From assembly GCA_050951095.1 (NCBI GenBank), contig JBMNIQ010000005.1, positions 186,001 through 250,000 on the forward strand: 64,000 nt of DNA, read 5' to 3'. The notes beneath the pieces were generated by a model, which saw only the letters and a program-made list of their open reading frames with translations, was not told where the DNA came from and did no database searches. Positions 39,183-47,818 of this stretch are shown one piece after another (positions within the stretch are counted from its first letter, which is position 1; every line of letters begins with the position of its first letter). Origin of the DNA: UMGS1519 sp050951095 (GTDB taxonomy: Bacteria; Actinomycetota; Coriobacteriia; Coriobacteriales; Eggerthellaceae). Both the position numbers and the translations under genes were made by a program.

Positions 39183-39261
39183 GTGGATGCGCGCCGATGT
39201 GCGGTACCATGGCTTCTGCATTTCACGTACCGAAAGCCGGGAAGAACAGGGGGAGCGCGCA

Positions 39262-39543
39262 GTGGCGTCATACATTGCCCATTACGAATCGCCGAAGGGC
39301 GAGAACCCCCAATCGGGCGAGTTCGATTTCGAAAGCGAGCATCCCCTGAACAGCAAGGCGAACCAGCAGGATGCGCGCTACCGCATGCTGGACGTGTTCG
39401 GCAAAGAGGCCGTGTCCTGGCAGATCACGAAGGTGACGCGCGCCAAGGCGGATGCGCCGGACAGCTATCTGCAGCCCACGTTGGATTTCCGCGAACCTGA
39501 GAAGAAGCGTCGCCGCCACACGGTGCAGCGCGGCCGCCTGTAG
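39262..39543 (+). CDS. Small hypothetical protein
   Basis: 93 residues from a GTG at 39262 preceded by AGGGGGAG. Polar and charged, no membrane segment, with a Lys/Arg-rich end (EPEKKRRRHTVQRGRL). Reads VASYIAHYESPKGENPQSGE at the start and later RYRMLDVFGKEAVSWQITKV. Two overlapping longer frames in this stretch are GC artefacts. No family recognised. Confidence 0.6.
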   Translation: MASYIAHYESPKGENPQSGEFDFESEHPLNSKANQQDARYRMLDVFGKEAVSWQITKVTRAKADAPDSYLQPTLDFREPEKKRRRHTVQRGRL

Positions 39544-39617
39544 CGGGCGCTTGCGGGTGCTGCAGGCAGATGCCGTCCCCTGCGCAGCCGCCTGCAACAG
39601 GGCGTTGGAAGAACAGG

Positions 39618-39649
39618 AAAAGGCCGCCTGCGTGGGCGGCCTTCTTCGT
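39618..39649. terminator. Bidirectional terminator between a small hypothetical gene and murJ
   Basis: AAGGCCGCC / GGCGGCCTT stem with T-rich sequence on both sides; it overlaps the murJ stop by one base. Confidence 0.75.
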
Positions 39650-41487
39650 TAGCGGCGCTTCAGCTTGCCGGCAACCTTGCCCAACACGGTGCGGACTCCC
39701 TGCACTCCGGGCAGGTTCAGCGCCAGCGCAATGCCGAACGTCACGGCTACGGCCACCAGCCCGCCGATGATCACGCTCACCAGCGATATCAGCAGGCTTC
39801 CCCAGAAGCTGCCGATGAGCTGGGGCAGCAGCAGGTACGTGACCGCGTAGCCCGCGCCGGCGCCCAGAAGGCCCAGCAGCAGGCTGCTCAGCCCGTCGGC
39901 GAACAGGCCGCGCAATCCCAGCTTGCCGTAGTGCTTGCGCAGGTAGGCGAAGCAGATGATGTCGGACACCACGAAGAACAGGCACTCGCTCAGCGCGATG
40001 GCCTCCATGCCGAACGGCGAATCGCCGAACACGTAGGCGCCGAAGAAGACGGTGCATGCAATCTGGATAATGGCGCAGAAGATGTTGATGACGGCGAAAT
40101 GCTTCATCTTGCGCAGGCTGCTGAACGTCTTCTGCAGGTACGTGTTCACGCTGTAGAACGGCAGCGAGACGGCCAGGGCGGCCAGATACCAGGCAACCTC
40201 GGTCACGGCATCGGGCGTGAACGCGCCCACGGTGTACATGGTGACCAGCGGGGCGGCGAACACCATCAGGTAGAGCGCGAACGGCACGGTCATGAACACG
40301 ATCTGCCGCGACCCGTTGATGACGCCGGCCTTGAACCCCGTGATGTTGTTGTCGGCGATCATCTCCGCCAGCTCCGTGAACATGGAGGTGGTCACCGGCA
40401 CGGCCAGGAAGGCGTAGGGCAGCGTGAACCACAGGCGTGCGTACGCGATGATGGTGGGGCCGTTTTCCGCCACGCGGTAGGCAACGGAGGTCTGCACGGA
40501 GGTGATGGCGAACGAGGTGGCCATCACGATGACGGCGGGCACGCCGATCTGCAGCGTCTCGCGCAGCGCGGGGTCGTGCCAATCGATATGCCAGCGGATG
40601 CGGATGCCGTTGCGCTTCAGGGCGGGAATCTGCATGGCCATCTGCAGGAACACGCCGGCGGGATTGCCGATGGCGATGATGTAGAGCGCGAGCGTGGGAT
40701 TCGTAGGCGCGATGAAGGCGTAGGCCAGGAACGTGACGATGACGATGATGTTGTTGAATGCCGGGGCGATAGACGACCAGAAGTAGTCGCGCGAGGCGTT
40801 CAGCAGGCCCGACACGATGGCGCCCACGCCGTAGAACACGATCTGGATGGCGAAGAAGCGGAAGAAGAACACCGAGGTGGACATCTGCTCCTGGTCGGAC
40901 ATGAAGCTCTGCGTGTAGATGAGCTGCGCGGAGAACACCATGCACAGCACGGCCACGATGCCCAGGAACAGAATGGTCAGCGACAGCAGGTTCGACGCGT
41001 ATTCGTTCGCGCCTTCCTGGCCCAGCTTCTTCTTCACGGACACGTAGACCGGCAGGAACGCGGTGACCAGCATGCCGCCCACTACCAGTTCGTACAGGGA
41101 GTTCGGCAGGTTGTTGGCCACCTGGTAGGACGATGCCAGGAACGTGGAGCCCAGCGCGAAGGCCATGGCCCACGTGCGGAAGAAGCCGGTGATGCGGGAG
41201 AAGATGACGCAGGCGCTGATCAGCATGGCCGACGACGAGACGCTGCTGTCCAGCACGCCGTCGCTTCCGCCGGTGCCGTTCGCCTGCGCGCTGCCACCGT
41301 CTGCGTTTTCTGCCGGCGTCTTCTTTTGGGCGGAAACCTGCGTCTGCGGGGTGCGCTGCAGCGCGTGCCGGGGATGTTCGCCCCGTGCGCTGCGCGGCGC
41401 TTCGGCCTCCTGGTCGCGTTGATCCTTCGCATGTGCCGGCCGCCGGGTGGCACCCGTGCGGCTTCCGTGTCGTTCTTGCTGCGTCAT
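39649..41487 (-). CDS. murJ: Lipid II flippase MurJ (MviN family)
   Basis: 612 residues. A hydrophilic, charged N-terminal extension of about 85 residues precedes the MATE-like core of about 14 membrane helices (opening SSAMLISACVIFSRITGFFR; FLASSYQVANNLPNSLYELVVGGML is the diagnostic MurJ helix 2 region). MurJ flips undecaprenyl-linked lipid II to the outer face; it lies upstream of the dcw cluster that makes lipid II. The N-terminal extension is common in actinobacterial MurJ homologues. ATG at 41487; weak ribosome binding site (GAAAG). Divergent from nadK. Confidence 0.93.
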   Translation of the reverse strand: MTQQERHGSRTGATRRPAHAKDQRDQEAEAPRSARGEHPRHALQRTPQTQVSAQKKTPAENADGGSAQANGTGGSDGVLDSSVSSSAMLISACVIFSRITGFFRTWAMAFALGSTFLASSYQVANNLPNSLYELVVGGMLVTAFLPVYVSVKKKLGQEGANEYASNLLSLTILFLGIVAVLCMVFSAQLIYTQSFMSDQEQMSTSVFFFRFFAIQIVFYGVGAIVSGLLNASRDYFWSSIAPAFNNIIVIVTFLAYAFIAPTNPTLALYIIAIGNPAGVFLQMAMQIPALKRNGIRIRWHIDWHDPALRETLQIGVPAVIVMATSFAITSVQTSVAYRVAENGPTIIAYARLWFTLPYAFLAVPVTTSMFTELAEMIADNNITGFKAGVINGSRQIVFMTVPFALYLMVFAAPLVTMYTVGAFTPDAVTEVAWYLAALAVSLPFYSVNTYLQKTFSSLRKMKHFAVINIFCAIIQIACTVFFGAYVFGDSPFGMEAIALSECLFFVVSDIICFAYLRKHYGKLGLRGLFADGLSSLLLGLLGAGAGYAVTYLLLPQLIGSFWGSLLISLVSVIIGGLVAVAVTFGIALALNLPGVQGVRTVLGKVAGKLKRR

Positions 41488-41547
41488 CAGTTACTTTCGC
41501 TATCAGGTATAATGTTCGAGTTTAGCAAAGGAAGGGGATGTGCCCGA

Positions 41548-42471
41548 ATGCGCTTGCTTATCGTACGCAATAACTCCAACGAAGACGCGGTGAAGGCATC
41601 CGACGAATTAGCCGACTACCTGAACGAGCATAAGATAGACAATTTCGTCTGCGGGTCGCTGGAGCTTCCCCGTCTGCCGCAGATGCCGCTCATCCCGGAG
41701 CAGCGCGCCACCAACCTGCGGTTCCACGGCAAGCCCATCAACATGGTGGTGGTCTTCGGCGGCGACGGCACCGTGCTGCGCGCAGCCCGCATGACCGGCA
41801 CGTCGGGCGTGCCCATCCTGGGCATCAACTACGGCCACCTGGGCTTCCTGTCGAATCCGCGCACGGACGGCGCCATCGCCATGGTGCAGGCGGCGCTGGA
41901 GGGCAAGGTGCATCGGGAAGAGCGCGCGAACCTGCACATCGACATCACCTACTACCACGACGAGCGCAAGGACCTGACGGGCGCCGGCTCCATGCTGACC
42001 GAGTCGTATTTCGCCTTGAACGAGCTGGCCATCACGCGCGGCCCGCTGGGGCGCGTGATCCAGGTGGCGCTTTCCATCGACGGCAACGAATACGCCACGC
42101 TGCGCGGCGACGGCGTGATCATCTCCAGCGCCACGGGCTCCACCGCCTACGCGCTGTCTGCCGGCGGCCCGCTGGTGGCCCCGTCGCACCGCGGCATGGT
42201 CATCGTGCCCCTGGCGTCCCATTCGCTGGCGGCGCGCGCCCTGGTCACGGCGCCGGGAGACACCATCACGGCGGATTTCGCCTCCGACGACGAGGCCACG
42301 CGCGAAGCGACGCTGTTCAACGACGGCGGCATCATCCGCTACGACGGCATCATCAAGCGCATCAGCATCCGCAACGGCGACCGGCCCACGGTGCTGCTCC
42401 GCTACAAATACGACAGCTTCTATTCCAGCGTCTCGAAGAATTTCATGTACGATCCGCTGGTCAAGCGCTAG
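41548..42471 (+). CDS. nadK: NAD kinase
   Basis: 307 residues from the ATG at 41548 (AAGGAAGGGG upstream); the much longer frame from 39931 is the shadow of murJ. Diagnostic motifs: VVVFGGDGTVLRAARM, GINYGHLGFLSN, LNELAITRG, GDGVIISSATGSTAYALSAGGPLV. Phosphorylates NAD to NADP with ATP (or polyphosphate in actinobacteria). A TATAAT at 41508-41513 is a probable -10. Confidence 0.96.
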   Translation: MRLLIVRNNSNEDAVKASDELADYLNEHKIDNFVCGSLELPRLPQMPLIPEQRATNLRFHGKPINMVVVFGGDGTVLRAARMTGTSGVPILGINYGHLGFLSNPRTDGAIAMVQAALEGKVHREERANLHIDITYYHDERKDLTGAGSMLTESYFALNELAITRGPLGRVIQVALSIDGNEYATLRGDGVIISSATGSTAYALSAGGPLVAPSHRGMVIVPLASHSLAARALVTAPGDTITADFASDDEATREATLFNDGGIIRYDGIIKRISIRNGDRPTVLLRYKYDSFYSSVSKNFMYDPLVKR

Positions 42472-42547
42472 CGCAGCCGCGCGGGGTGCCGGCGGGGGCG
42501 GGTGCCGCGGGGATATGCGTTCCAAATATGTCGAATGCATTTCAGGC

Positions 42548-42577
42548 TTGCCTGCACCCGCGTGGGTAACGTAGAAT
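42548..42577 (+). promoter_or_regulatory. Candidate pyrG promoter
   Basis: TTGCCT (42548-42553), 18-bp spacer, TAGAAT (42572-42577), about 108 bp before the pyrG ATG. The same TTGCCT -35 occurs before mraZ. Confidence 0.55.
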
Positions 42578-42684
42578 ATTCAAGCGTTTGAAAGACGGTT
42601 CGCTGTTCGTTTCGGGCGCTTTTTTATTGCCCTGACACGCAGCTCCGGCTTGTATCAGTTTTCAGTGCATGCGATAGGAGCAAC

Positions 42685-44370
42685 ATGGCCAAGCACATCT
42701 TCGTTACCGGCGGCGTCGTTTCCTCTTTGGGCAAGGGAATCACCGCTGCCTCCCTGGGTCACCTTCTGAAGGCCCGCGGCTACAAGGTGACCATGCAGAA
42801 GATGGATCCGTACCTGAACGTGGACCCGGGTACCATGAGCCCGTTCCAGCATGGCGAGGTCTTCGTTACGGAAGACGGCCACGAAGGCGACCTTGACCTG
42901 GGCCATTACGAGCGCTTCATTGATGAGAACCTGTCGCGCGAATCGAATTTCACGCAGGGCTCCATCTACCAGACGCTGATCAGCCGCGAACGCCGCGGCG
43001 ACTTCCTGGGCGGCACCGTGCAGGTCATCCCGCATGTGACCGACGCCATCAAGGAGCGCGTGTACCGCGCTGCCGACCAGACGGGCGCGCACATCGTGAT
43101 CTCCGAGATCGGCGGTACCATCGGCGACATCGAGGGCCAGGCATTCGTCGAGGCCGTCCGCCAGTTCCGCCATGAGATGGGCGCCGACAACGTGGTGTTC
43201 GTGCACGTCAGTCTGGTGCCGTACATCGCTGCCGCCCATGAGGTGAAGACCAAGCCCACGCAGCACAGCGTGAAGGAGATGCGCTCCCTGGGCGTGCAGC
43301 CCGACTTCATCGTGTGCCGCTCCGATCACGACATCAACGATTCCGTGCTGCGCAAGATCGCGTCGTTCTGCGACGTGGACGCCGAATCCGTTATCAAGTG
43401 CATCGACGCGCCGTCCATCTACGAGGTGCCCATCCTGCTGCACGAGCAGGGCTTCGACACGAAGGTGCTGGAGCGCCTGCGCCTGCCGGAGACGGAGGCC
43501 GACCTGACGCCTCTGAAGACGTTCCTGGCCGCATCGAAGAGGTGCACGGGCAACGTGGACGTCGCCATCGTGGGCAAGTACGTCAGCCTGCCGGATGCGT
43601 ACCTGTCCATCATCGAGGCGCTGGGCCATGCCGGCGTTGCAAACGGCATTCACGTGGAGACGCATCTGATCGACGGCGAAGAGCTGAACGACGACAACGC
43701 CGAGCAGATCCTGGGCGACATGGACGCCATCCTGGTGCCGGGCGGCTTCGGCTCCCGCGCCTTCGAGGGCAAGATCTGCGCAGCCCGCTACGCCCGCACG
43801 CATAACGTGCCCTACCTGGGCATCTGCCTGGGCCTGCAGGCTGCGGTGTGCGAATTCGCCCGCGACGTCTGCGGCTTGGAGGGCGCGACCTCCGCGGAGT
43901 TCGACGAGAACGCCCCGTACACGGTCATCGACCTCATGCCGGAGCAGGAGGACATCGAGGACAAGGGCGGCACCATGCGCCTGGGCGCCTATCCGTGCAA
44001 GGTGGCGAAGGATTCCCGCGCGTACGAGGCGTACGGCAGCGAGCTCATCTACGAGCGCCATCGCCATCGCTACGAGGTGAACAACGCCTACCGCGAGACG
44101 CTGACGGAGCACGGCATGTCCATCTGCGGCACGTCCCCGGACAACCGCCTGGTGGAAATGGTCGAGATCCCCGCGCATCCGTGGTTCGTCGCCAGCCAGG
44201 GCCATCCGGAGTTCAAGAGCCGTCCCACGAATCCGCATCCGCTGTTCGTTGCGTTCGTGAAGGCGGCAAAGCAGCTCCAGCAGGCCGGCGGCCCGAAGCC
44301 GGCGGATGCCCAGGAGCCCGTAGCCGACGCCGAGCCGGAAGGCAAGGCGGCCGCCGAAGCGGACGAATAG
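42685..44370 (+). CDS. pyrG: CTP synthase
   Basis: 561 residues. N-terminal synthetase domain: HIFVTGGVVSSLGKGITAAS (ATP-binding P-loop), MDPYLNVDPGTMSPFQHGEV, SEIGGTIGDIE. C-terminal class-I glutamine amidotransferase: PGGFGSRAFEG, nucleophile in YLGICLGLQAAV, and HPEFKSRP. Aminates UTP to CTP using glutamine. A ~20-residue Ala/Glu/Asp-rich tail (ending AEPEGKAAAEADE) goes beyond the usual length. ATAGGAGCAAC precedes the ATG. Confidence 0.98.
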   Translation: MAKHIFVTGGVVSSLGKGITAASLGHLLKARGYKVTMQKMDPYLNVDPGTMSPFQHGEVFVTEDGHEGDLDLGHYERFIDENLSRESNFTQGSIYQTLISRERRGDFLGGTVQVIPHVTDAIKERVYRAADQTGAHIVISEIGGTIGDIEGQAFVEAVRQFRHEMGADNVVFVHVSLVPYIAAAHEVKTKPTQHSVKEMRSLGVQPDFIVCRSDHDINDSVLRKIASFCDVDAESVIKCIDAPSIYEVPILLHEQGFDTKVLERLRLPETEADLTPLKTFLAASKRCTGNVDVAIVGKYVSLPDAYLSIIEALGHAGVANGIHVETHLIDGEELNDDNAEQILGDMDAILVPGGFGSRAFEGKICAARYARTHNVPYLGICLGLQAAVCEFARDVCGLEGATSAEFDENAPYTVIDLMPEQEDIEDKGGTMRLGAYPCKVAKDSRAYEAYGSELIYERHRHRYEVNNAYRETLTEHGMSICGTSPDNRLVEMVEIPAHPWFVASQGHPEFKSRPTNPHPLFVAFVKAAKQLQQAGGPKPADAQEPVADAEPEGKAAAEADE

Positions 44371-44418
44371 CGCCAGGCGCTGCACCGGGCGAAAGCGCGA
44401 GTAATAGCGAACATGCCG

Positions 44419-44452
44419 ACGGGAGGCCTCTGCGGAGGCCTCCCGTTTTTTC
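44419..44452 (+). terminator. Strong terminator of pyrG
   Basis: Perfect 12-bp stem ACGGGAGGCCTC / GAGGCCTCCCGT with a 4-base loop, then a TTTTTTC tail. Confidence 0.93.
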
Positions 44453-44526
44453 GTCACGCGTGCGGGCGGGTACAATAAGCGGCATGGACTGCAGGCCCGG
44501 CCTGCGGAGAGGAGATTGCGCGAATC

Positions 44527-45456
44527 GTGTCCACGTCCCCGGAAACAGCTGCACGGGAGTACCTGGCCTACCTGACGGTGGAGCGGGGGTCTTCGCCGGC
44601 CACTGTGGCGGCATACCGCCGCGACCTGCGCGACTACCTGGCCTTCCTTGCCCGCACGGACATTCGGGACATGGACGCCATCACCCGCCAGACGGTGGCG
44701 GACTACGAGAACGACCTGGTCACCCGCCCAATTGACGACGAGGGCAACCGGTATTCCGCCGCCACGGTGCAGCGCCATGTGTCCATGCTGAAGGGCTTCC
44801 ATAAGTTCTGCGTGCGCGAGAACCTGTCCGCGAAGGACCCCACGGCCACCATCGCGCTTCCGAAGAAGCCCCGGCGCCTGCCGGACGTGCTGTCCATCGA
44901 ACAGGTGGGGGAGATGATGGACAAGGCATCCGTGCAGTGGGAGGGGCCCACGGCGCTGCGCAACATGGCCATTCTGGAAGTGCTGTACGGCTGCGGCCTG
45001 CGGGTGAGCGAGCTGTGCGGGATGGACGTGGAAAGCCTGCATTTCGAAGACGGCTTCCTGTCCGTAGTGGGCAAGGGCGGCAAGGCGCGCGCGGTGCCGC
45101 TGTCCGGCAAGGCGGAGCAGGCGCTGGCGGCTTACCTGGACCAGGGCCGCCCGGCGTTCCGCAAGCAGGGGAATCCCACGAACGCCGTGTTCCTGAACGC
45201 CCGCGGGGGCCGGCTGTCGCGGCAGAGCGCGTTCGGCATCGTGCAGCAGGCCGGCCGTCTGATCGGCGTGGAGAAGCTGCATCCCCATACGTTGCGCCAT
45301 TCGTTCGCCACGCACCTGCTGGAAGGCGGCGCGGACCTGCGTGCCATCCAGGACATGCTGGGTCATTCCGACATCGCCACCACGCAGATCTACACGCATG
45401 TGCAGCGCCAGCACATCATAGAGGAGTACCGCCACGCGCACCCGCGCGCGCACTGA
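44527..45456 (+). CDS. xerD: Site-specific tyrosine recombinase XerD
   Basis: 309 residues from a GTG at 44527. N-terminal SAM-like core-binding domain (AAREYLAYLTVERGSSPATV...LRDYLAFL), C-terminal catalytic domain with Arg in YGCGLRVSELCG (~159), Lys in GKGGKARAVPL, HTLRHSFATHLL (~254), LGHSDIATT and Tyr in QIYTHV (~288). Resolves chromosome dimers with XerC at dif. XerD is favoured over XerC by the overall sequence pattern, but the two are hard to separate by eye. The 3' end is part of a direct repeat. Confidence 0.92.
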   Translation: MSTSPETAAREYLAYLTVERGSSPATVAAYRRDLRDYLAFLARTDIRDMDAITRQTVADYENDLVTRPIDDEGNRYSAATVQRHVSMLKGFHKFCVRENLSAKDPTATIALPKKPRRLPDVLSIEQVGEMMDKASVQWEGPTALRNMAILEVLYGCGLRVSELCGMDVESLHFEDGFLSVVGKGGKARAVPLSGKAEQALAAYLDQGRPAFRKQGNPTNAVFLNARGGRLSRQSAFGIVQQAGRLIGVEKLHPHTLRHSFATHLLEGGADLRAIQDMLGHSDIATTQIYTHVQRQHIIEEYRHAHPRAH

Positions 45457-45521
45457 GCCCGAAGGCCTCGGCCGCGTCGGCCGCCCGCATCATCCGCCAC
45501 GCGCACCCGCGCGCACTGAGC
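45429..45521 (+). repeat. Direct repeat: end of xerD duplicated 65 bp downstream
   Basis: Copy 1 (45429-45458) spans the last xerD codons and its TGA; copy 2 (45494-45521) repeats CCGCCACGCGCACCCGCGCG and CACTGAGC with two fewer bases in the CG run. The intervening 35 bp are also GC-rich. Confidence 0.75.
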
Positions 45522-45552
45522 GCGCGTGCGTCCGCCCTCCGTTTTCCCCTGC

Positions 45553-45582
45553 CGCCGCATGCCCCGCGCATGCGGCGTTTTC
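45553..45582 (+). terminator. Terminator of xerD
   Basis: Perfect 10-bp stem CGCCGCATGC / GCATGCGGCG with a 5-base loop followed by TTTTC. Confidence 0.85.
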
Positions 45583-45762
45583 GTATCATGCATCCCGGTC
45601 CGGGATGCCCTCCCATCCGCCGCCACACCTCCTCCCACTTTTCTCCACGTTTCGTCCCACCCCTATTCGGTGGGCCGGTATGCGCATGCCCCCATATGTA
45701 GTGCGGAAATGGGAATTGCGGGGTGCGATTTGCTCATAAAGTGTCGTGAAAGGGGGGTGAAG

Positions 45763-45804
45763 TGGGGGATTATTGTTGCCTAGTGGGGCGTTATGGAGTA
45801 GTAT
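45763..45804 (+). promoter_or_regulatory. mraZ (dcw cluster) promoter with TGGGG boxes
   Basis: TTGCCT (45776-45781), 17-bp spacer, TAGTAT (45799-45804). TGGGG boxes at 45763-45767 and 45784-45788 bracket the -35, two helical turns apart. MraZ is known to repress its own promoter through repeated TGGGN boxes near the promoter, so autoregulation is likely here. Confidence 0.65.
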
Positions 45805-45843
45805 TCATTTCCGTTGGGACCCCTGTATCGGAAGGAGTTGAGC

Positions 45844-46269
45844 ATGGCGGACCTGGTCGGCGAGTATCGGCACAAGCTGGACTCCAAAGGCCGCATCACC
45901 CTGCCCTCCGCATTCCGTAAGGTGCTCCCGACAGATCTCAAGGTAGCCATCAGCCCGCAGGACGATGAATGCCTGTACGTGTTCGAGCCCGACGGGTTCA
46001 GCGCGTGGGTGGACTCGCTGTTCGGTGAGGAGGGGTACAACCCCAACAACCGCAAGCACGTCATGTTCCGCCGCGTGTTGAATGCCCGCGCAAAGGACGC
46101 CCAGATCGACGCCGCCGGTCGCATCAGCATTTCTGCCGACCAGCGCGAAGCGGTGGGTCTGGAGAAGGACGTCGTGCTTGCAGGCAACACGGACCACCTG
46201 GAGATCTGGGATGCAAAGCGTTGGGACGACATGGTCAGCTCGGTGGACCTGTCCGAGATGTTCCACTAG
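45844..46269 (+). CDS. mraZ: Transcriptional regulator MraZ
   Basis: 141 residues from the ATG at 45844 (GGAAGGAG upstream). Two AbrB-like MraZ repeats are visible, each with a DxxGR motif: HKLDSKGRITLPSAFR and KDAQIDAAGRISISADQR. Forms a ring-shaped oligomer binding TGGGN repeats; controls the dcw operon. First gene of the cluster. Confidence 0.97.
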   Translation: MADLVGEYRHKLDSKGRITLPSAFRKVLPTDLKVAISPQDDECLYVFEPDGFSAWVDSLFGEEGYNPNNRKHVMFRRVLNARAKDAQIDAAGRISISADQREAVGLEKDVVLAGNTDHLEIWDAKRWDDMVSSVDLSEMFH

Positions 46270-46281
46270 ATCGGACCAGAC

Positions 46282-47247
46282 GTGAGCGAAATGACAAGCG
46301 AATATCGGCATATCCCGGTTCTGCTCGCCGAGTGCCTCGAATACTTGAACCTTCAAACGCAGTACACATTCGTGGATGGAACACTCGGCGGTGCAGGACA
46401 TTCCTACGAAGCGGCCAAACGCATAGGCGCGGGCGGGACGCTCATCGGCATCGATCAGGACGAAATGGCTATCTCGGCCGCAACGCGGCGCCTGGAGTCG
46501 ATCCCCGCAGATGAACGCCCCGAACTCGTGCTGCTGCGCGGCAACTTCCGTGATCTGGACAGCCTGCTGGTGCAGGCGGCGGTTCCCTCGGTCGACGCCA
46601 TGCTGCTCGACTTGGGCGTATCGTCCGTCCAGATTGACACGCCGTCTCGAGGCTTCTCCTTCAAGGAGACCGGCCCTCTTGATATGCGGATGGATCCGGG
46701 CAAACAAACCTTAACCGCAGCAGAGATCGTCAACACCTATAACGCAGCAGATCTCACTCGGATCATCCGTAACTATTCAGACGAGCGCTGGGCAAGCCGC
46801 ATTGCGGACTTCATCGTCCGCGCGCGTGCCGATGCACCCATCGAGACCAGCGACCAATTGGTGGACATCATCAAGGCGGCCATCCCCGCATCCGCCCGCC
46901 GCAAGGGCGGCCATCCGGCGAAGCGCACCTTCCAAGCGCTCCGTATTGAGGTGAACGGTGAGCTGACCGCATTGCGCAAGGCGCTGGAGGCGGGCATCCG
47001 CTGGCTTTCGCCCGGCGGGCGCATGGTGGTGCTGACGTACCACTCCATCGAGGACCGCATCGTGAAAGAGGCATTCGCCACGGCGGCGAAGGGCTGCACC
47101 TGTCCGCCCGAGCTGCCCGTATGCGTGTGCGGGAAGAAGCCGATAGTCAAGCTGGTCAATCGCAAGCCGATTGCACCCACCGAAGAAGAGATCGAGAGAA
47201 ACCCACGGGCCCGCAGCGCCAAGCTGAGGGCTATCGAGAAACTCTAG
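46282..47247 (+). CDS. rsmH: 16S rRNA (cytosine-1402-N4)-methyltransferase RsmH
   Basis: 321 residues from a GTG at 46282. Opens YRHIPVLLAECLEYL, with VDGTLGGAGHSYE (SAM-binding), AMLLDLGVSSVQIDTPSRGFSFK, LDMRMDPG, and the closing ENPRARSAKLRAIEKL-like segment. Modifies C1402 in the ribosomal P site. Standard second position in dcw clusters (formerly mraW). Confidence 0.97.
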   Translation: MSEMTSEYRHIPVLLAECLEYLNLQTQYTFVDGTLGGAGHSYEAAKRIGAGGTLIGIDQDEMAISAATRRLESIPADERPELVLLRGNFRDLDSLLVQAAVPSVDAMLLDLGVSSVQIDTPSRGFSFKETGPLDMRMDPGKQTLTAAEIVNTYNAADLTRIIRNYSDERWASRIADFIVRARADAPIETSDQLVDIIKAAIPASARRKGGHPAKRTFQALRIEVNGELTALRKALEAGIRWLSPGGRMVVLTYHSIEDRIVKEAFATAAKGCTCPPELPVCVCGKKPIVKLVNRKPIAPTEEEIERNPRARSAKLRAIEKL

Positions 47248-47362
47248 GCGCGCGGCAACGCGCACCTGCTCCGGCGCCGCCGGAGCATAGCCGGGATCCA
47301 TTCGGGACCCGGCGGGGAAAAGACGAACGCTCCGCGCAGGAGTGGGAAAGAGGACGATTCGC

Positions 47363-47815
47363 ATGGCATCTGCCGCACGGGCATATCGTTACGGTTCCGC
47401 AGCACCCGAGCCGCGCCATGAGCAGAACGTCCGCGTTATCCGCGGCCGCCGCCATCAGGTGGAGACCCTGGACAGCCGTCTCATCACGGGTGCCAAGATC
47501 GCCCTTATCCTGCTGGCGCTGTTCGCCGTGCTGGGCTGCATCCGCGTCGGATTCACGTCCATGGCCGTTTCCGCGTCCATTGAGACGGAGCAGATCCAGT
47601 CGAACATCGACACCGCCCGTTCGGATGGCACGAACCTGGAAGTGGAGCAGAGCAAGCTGACGAACCCCAGCGCCGTCAAGAAGGCGGCCACGAAGCTGGG
47701 CATGGCAGCGCCCACCTCAACCGAGACCCTGAAGCTTTCCAAGGATGTCGTGGCAACCGACGATTCCGGTAATCTGTCGCTTTCGAAGAGCCTGGCAATC
47801 GCCGCCAAGGAATAG
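47363..47815 (+). CDS. ftsL: FtsL-like septum formation protein
   Basis: 150 residues from the ATG at 47363 (GTG at 47342 is an alternative). Short cytoplasmic N-terminus, one membrane helix (ALILLALFAVLGCIRVGF, about residues 47-64), then an extracellular helix likely to form a coiled coil (IETEQIQSNIDTARSDGTN, LEVEQSKLTNPSAVKKAATK, LGM). This topology and the place between rsmH and ftsI identify FtsL; FtsL sequences themselves are poorly conserved. Partner of FtsQ/DivIC in the divisome. Confidence 0.82.
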   Translation: MASAARAYRYGSAAPEPRHEQNVRVIRGRRHQVETLDSRLITGAKIALILLALFAVLGCIRVGFTSMAVSASIETEQIQSNIDTARSDGTNLEVEQSKLTNPSAVKKAATKLGMAAPTSTETLKLSKDVVATDDSGNLSLSKSLAIAAKE

Positions 47816-47818
47816 CCC

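Noticed and set aside
39931..41547. Giant N-terminal extension of NAD kinase
   Set aside because: Antisense to murJ and composed of His/Asp/Gln-rich filler; normal NadK length is reached from 41548.
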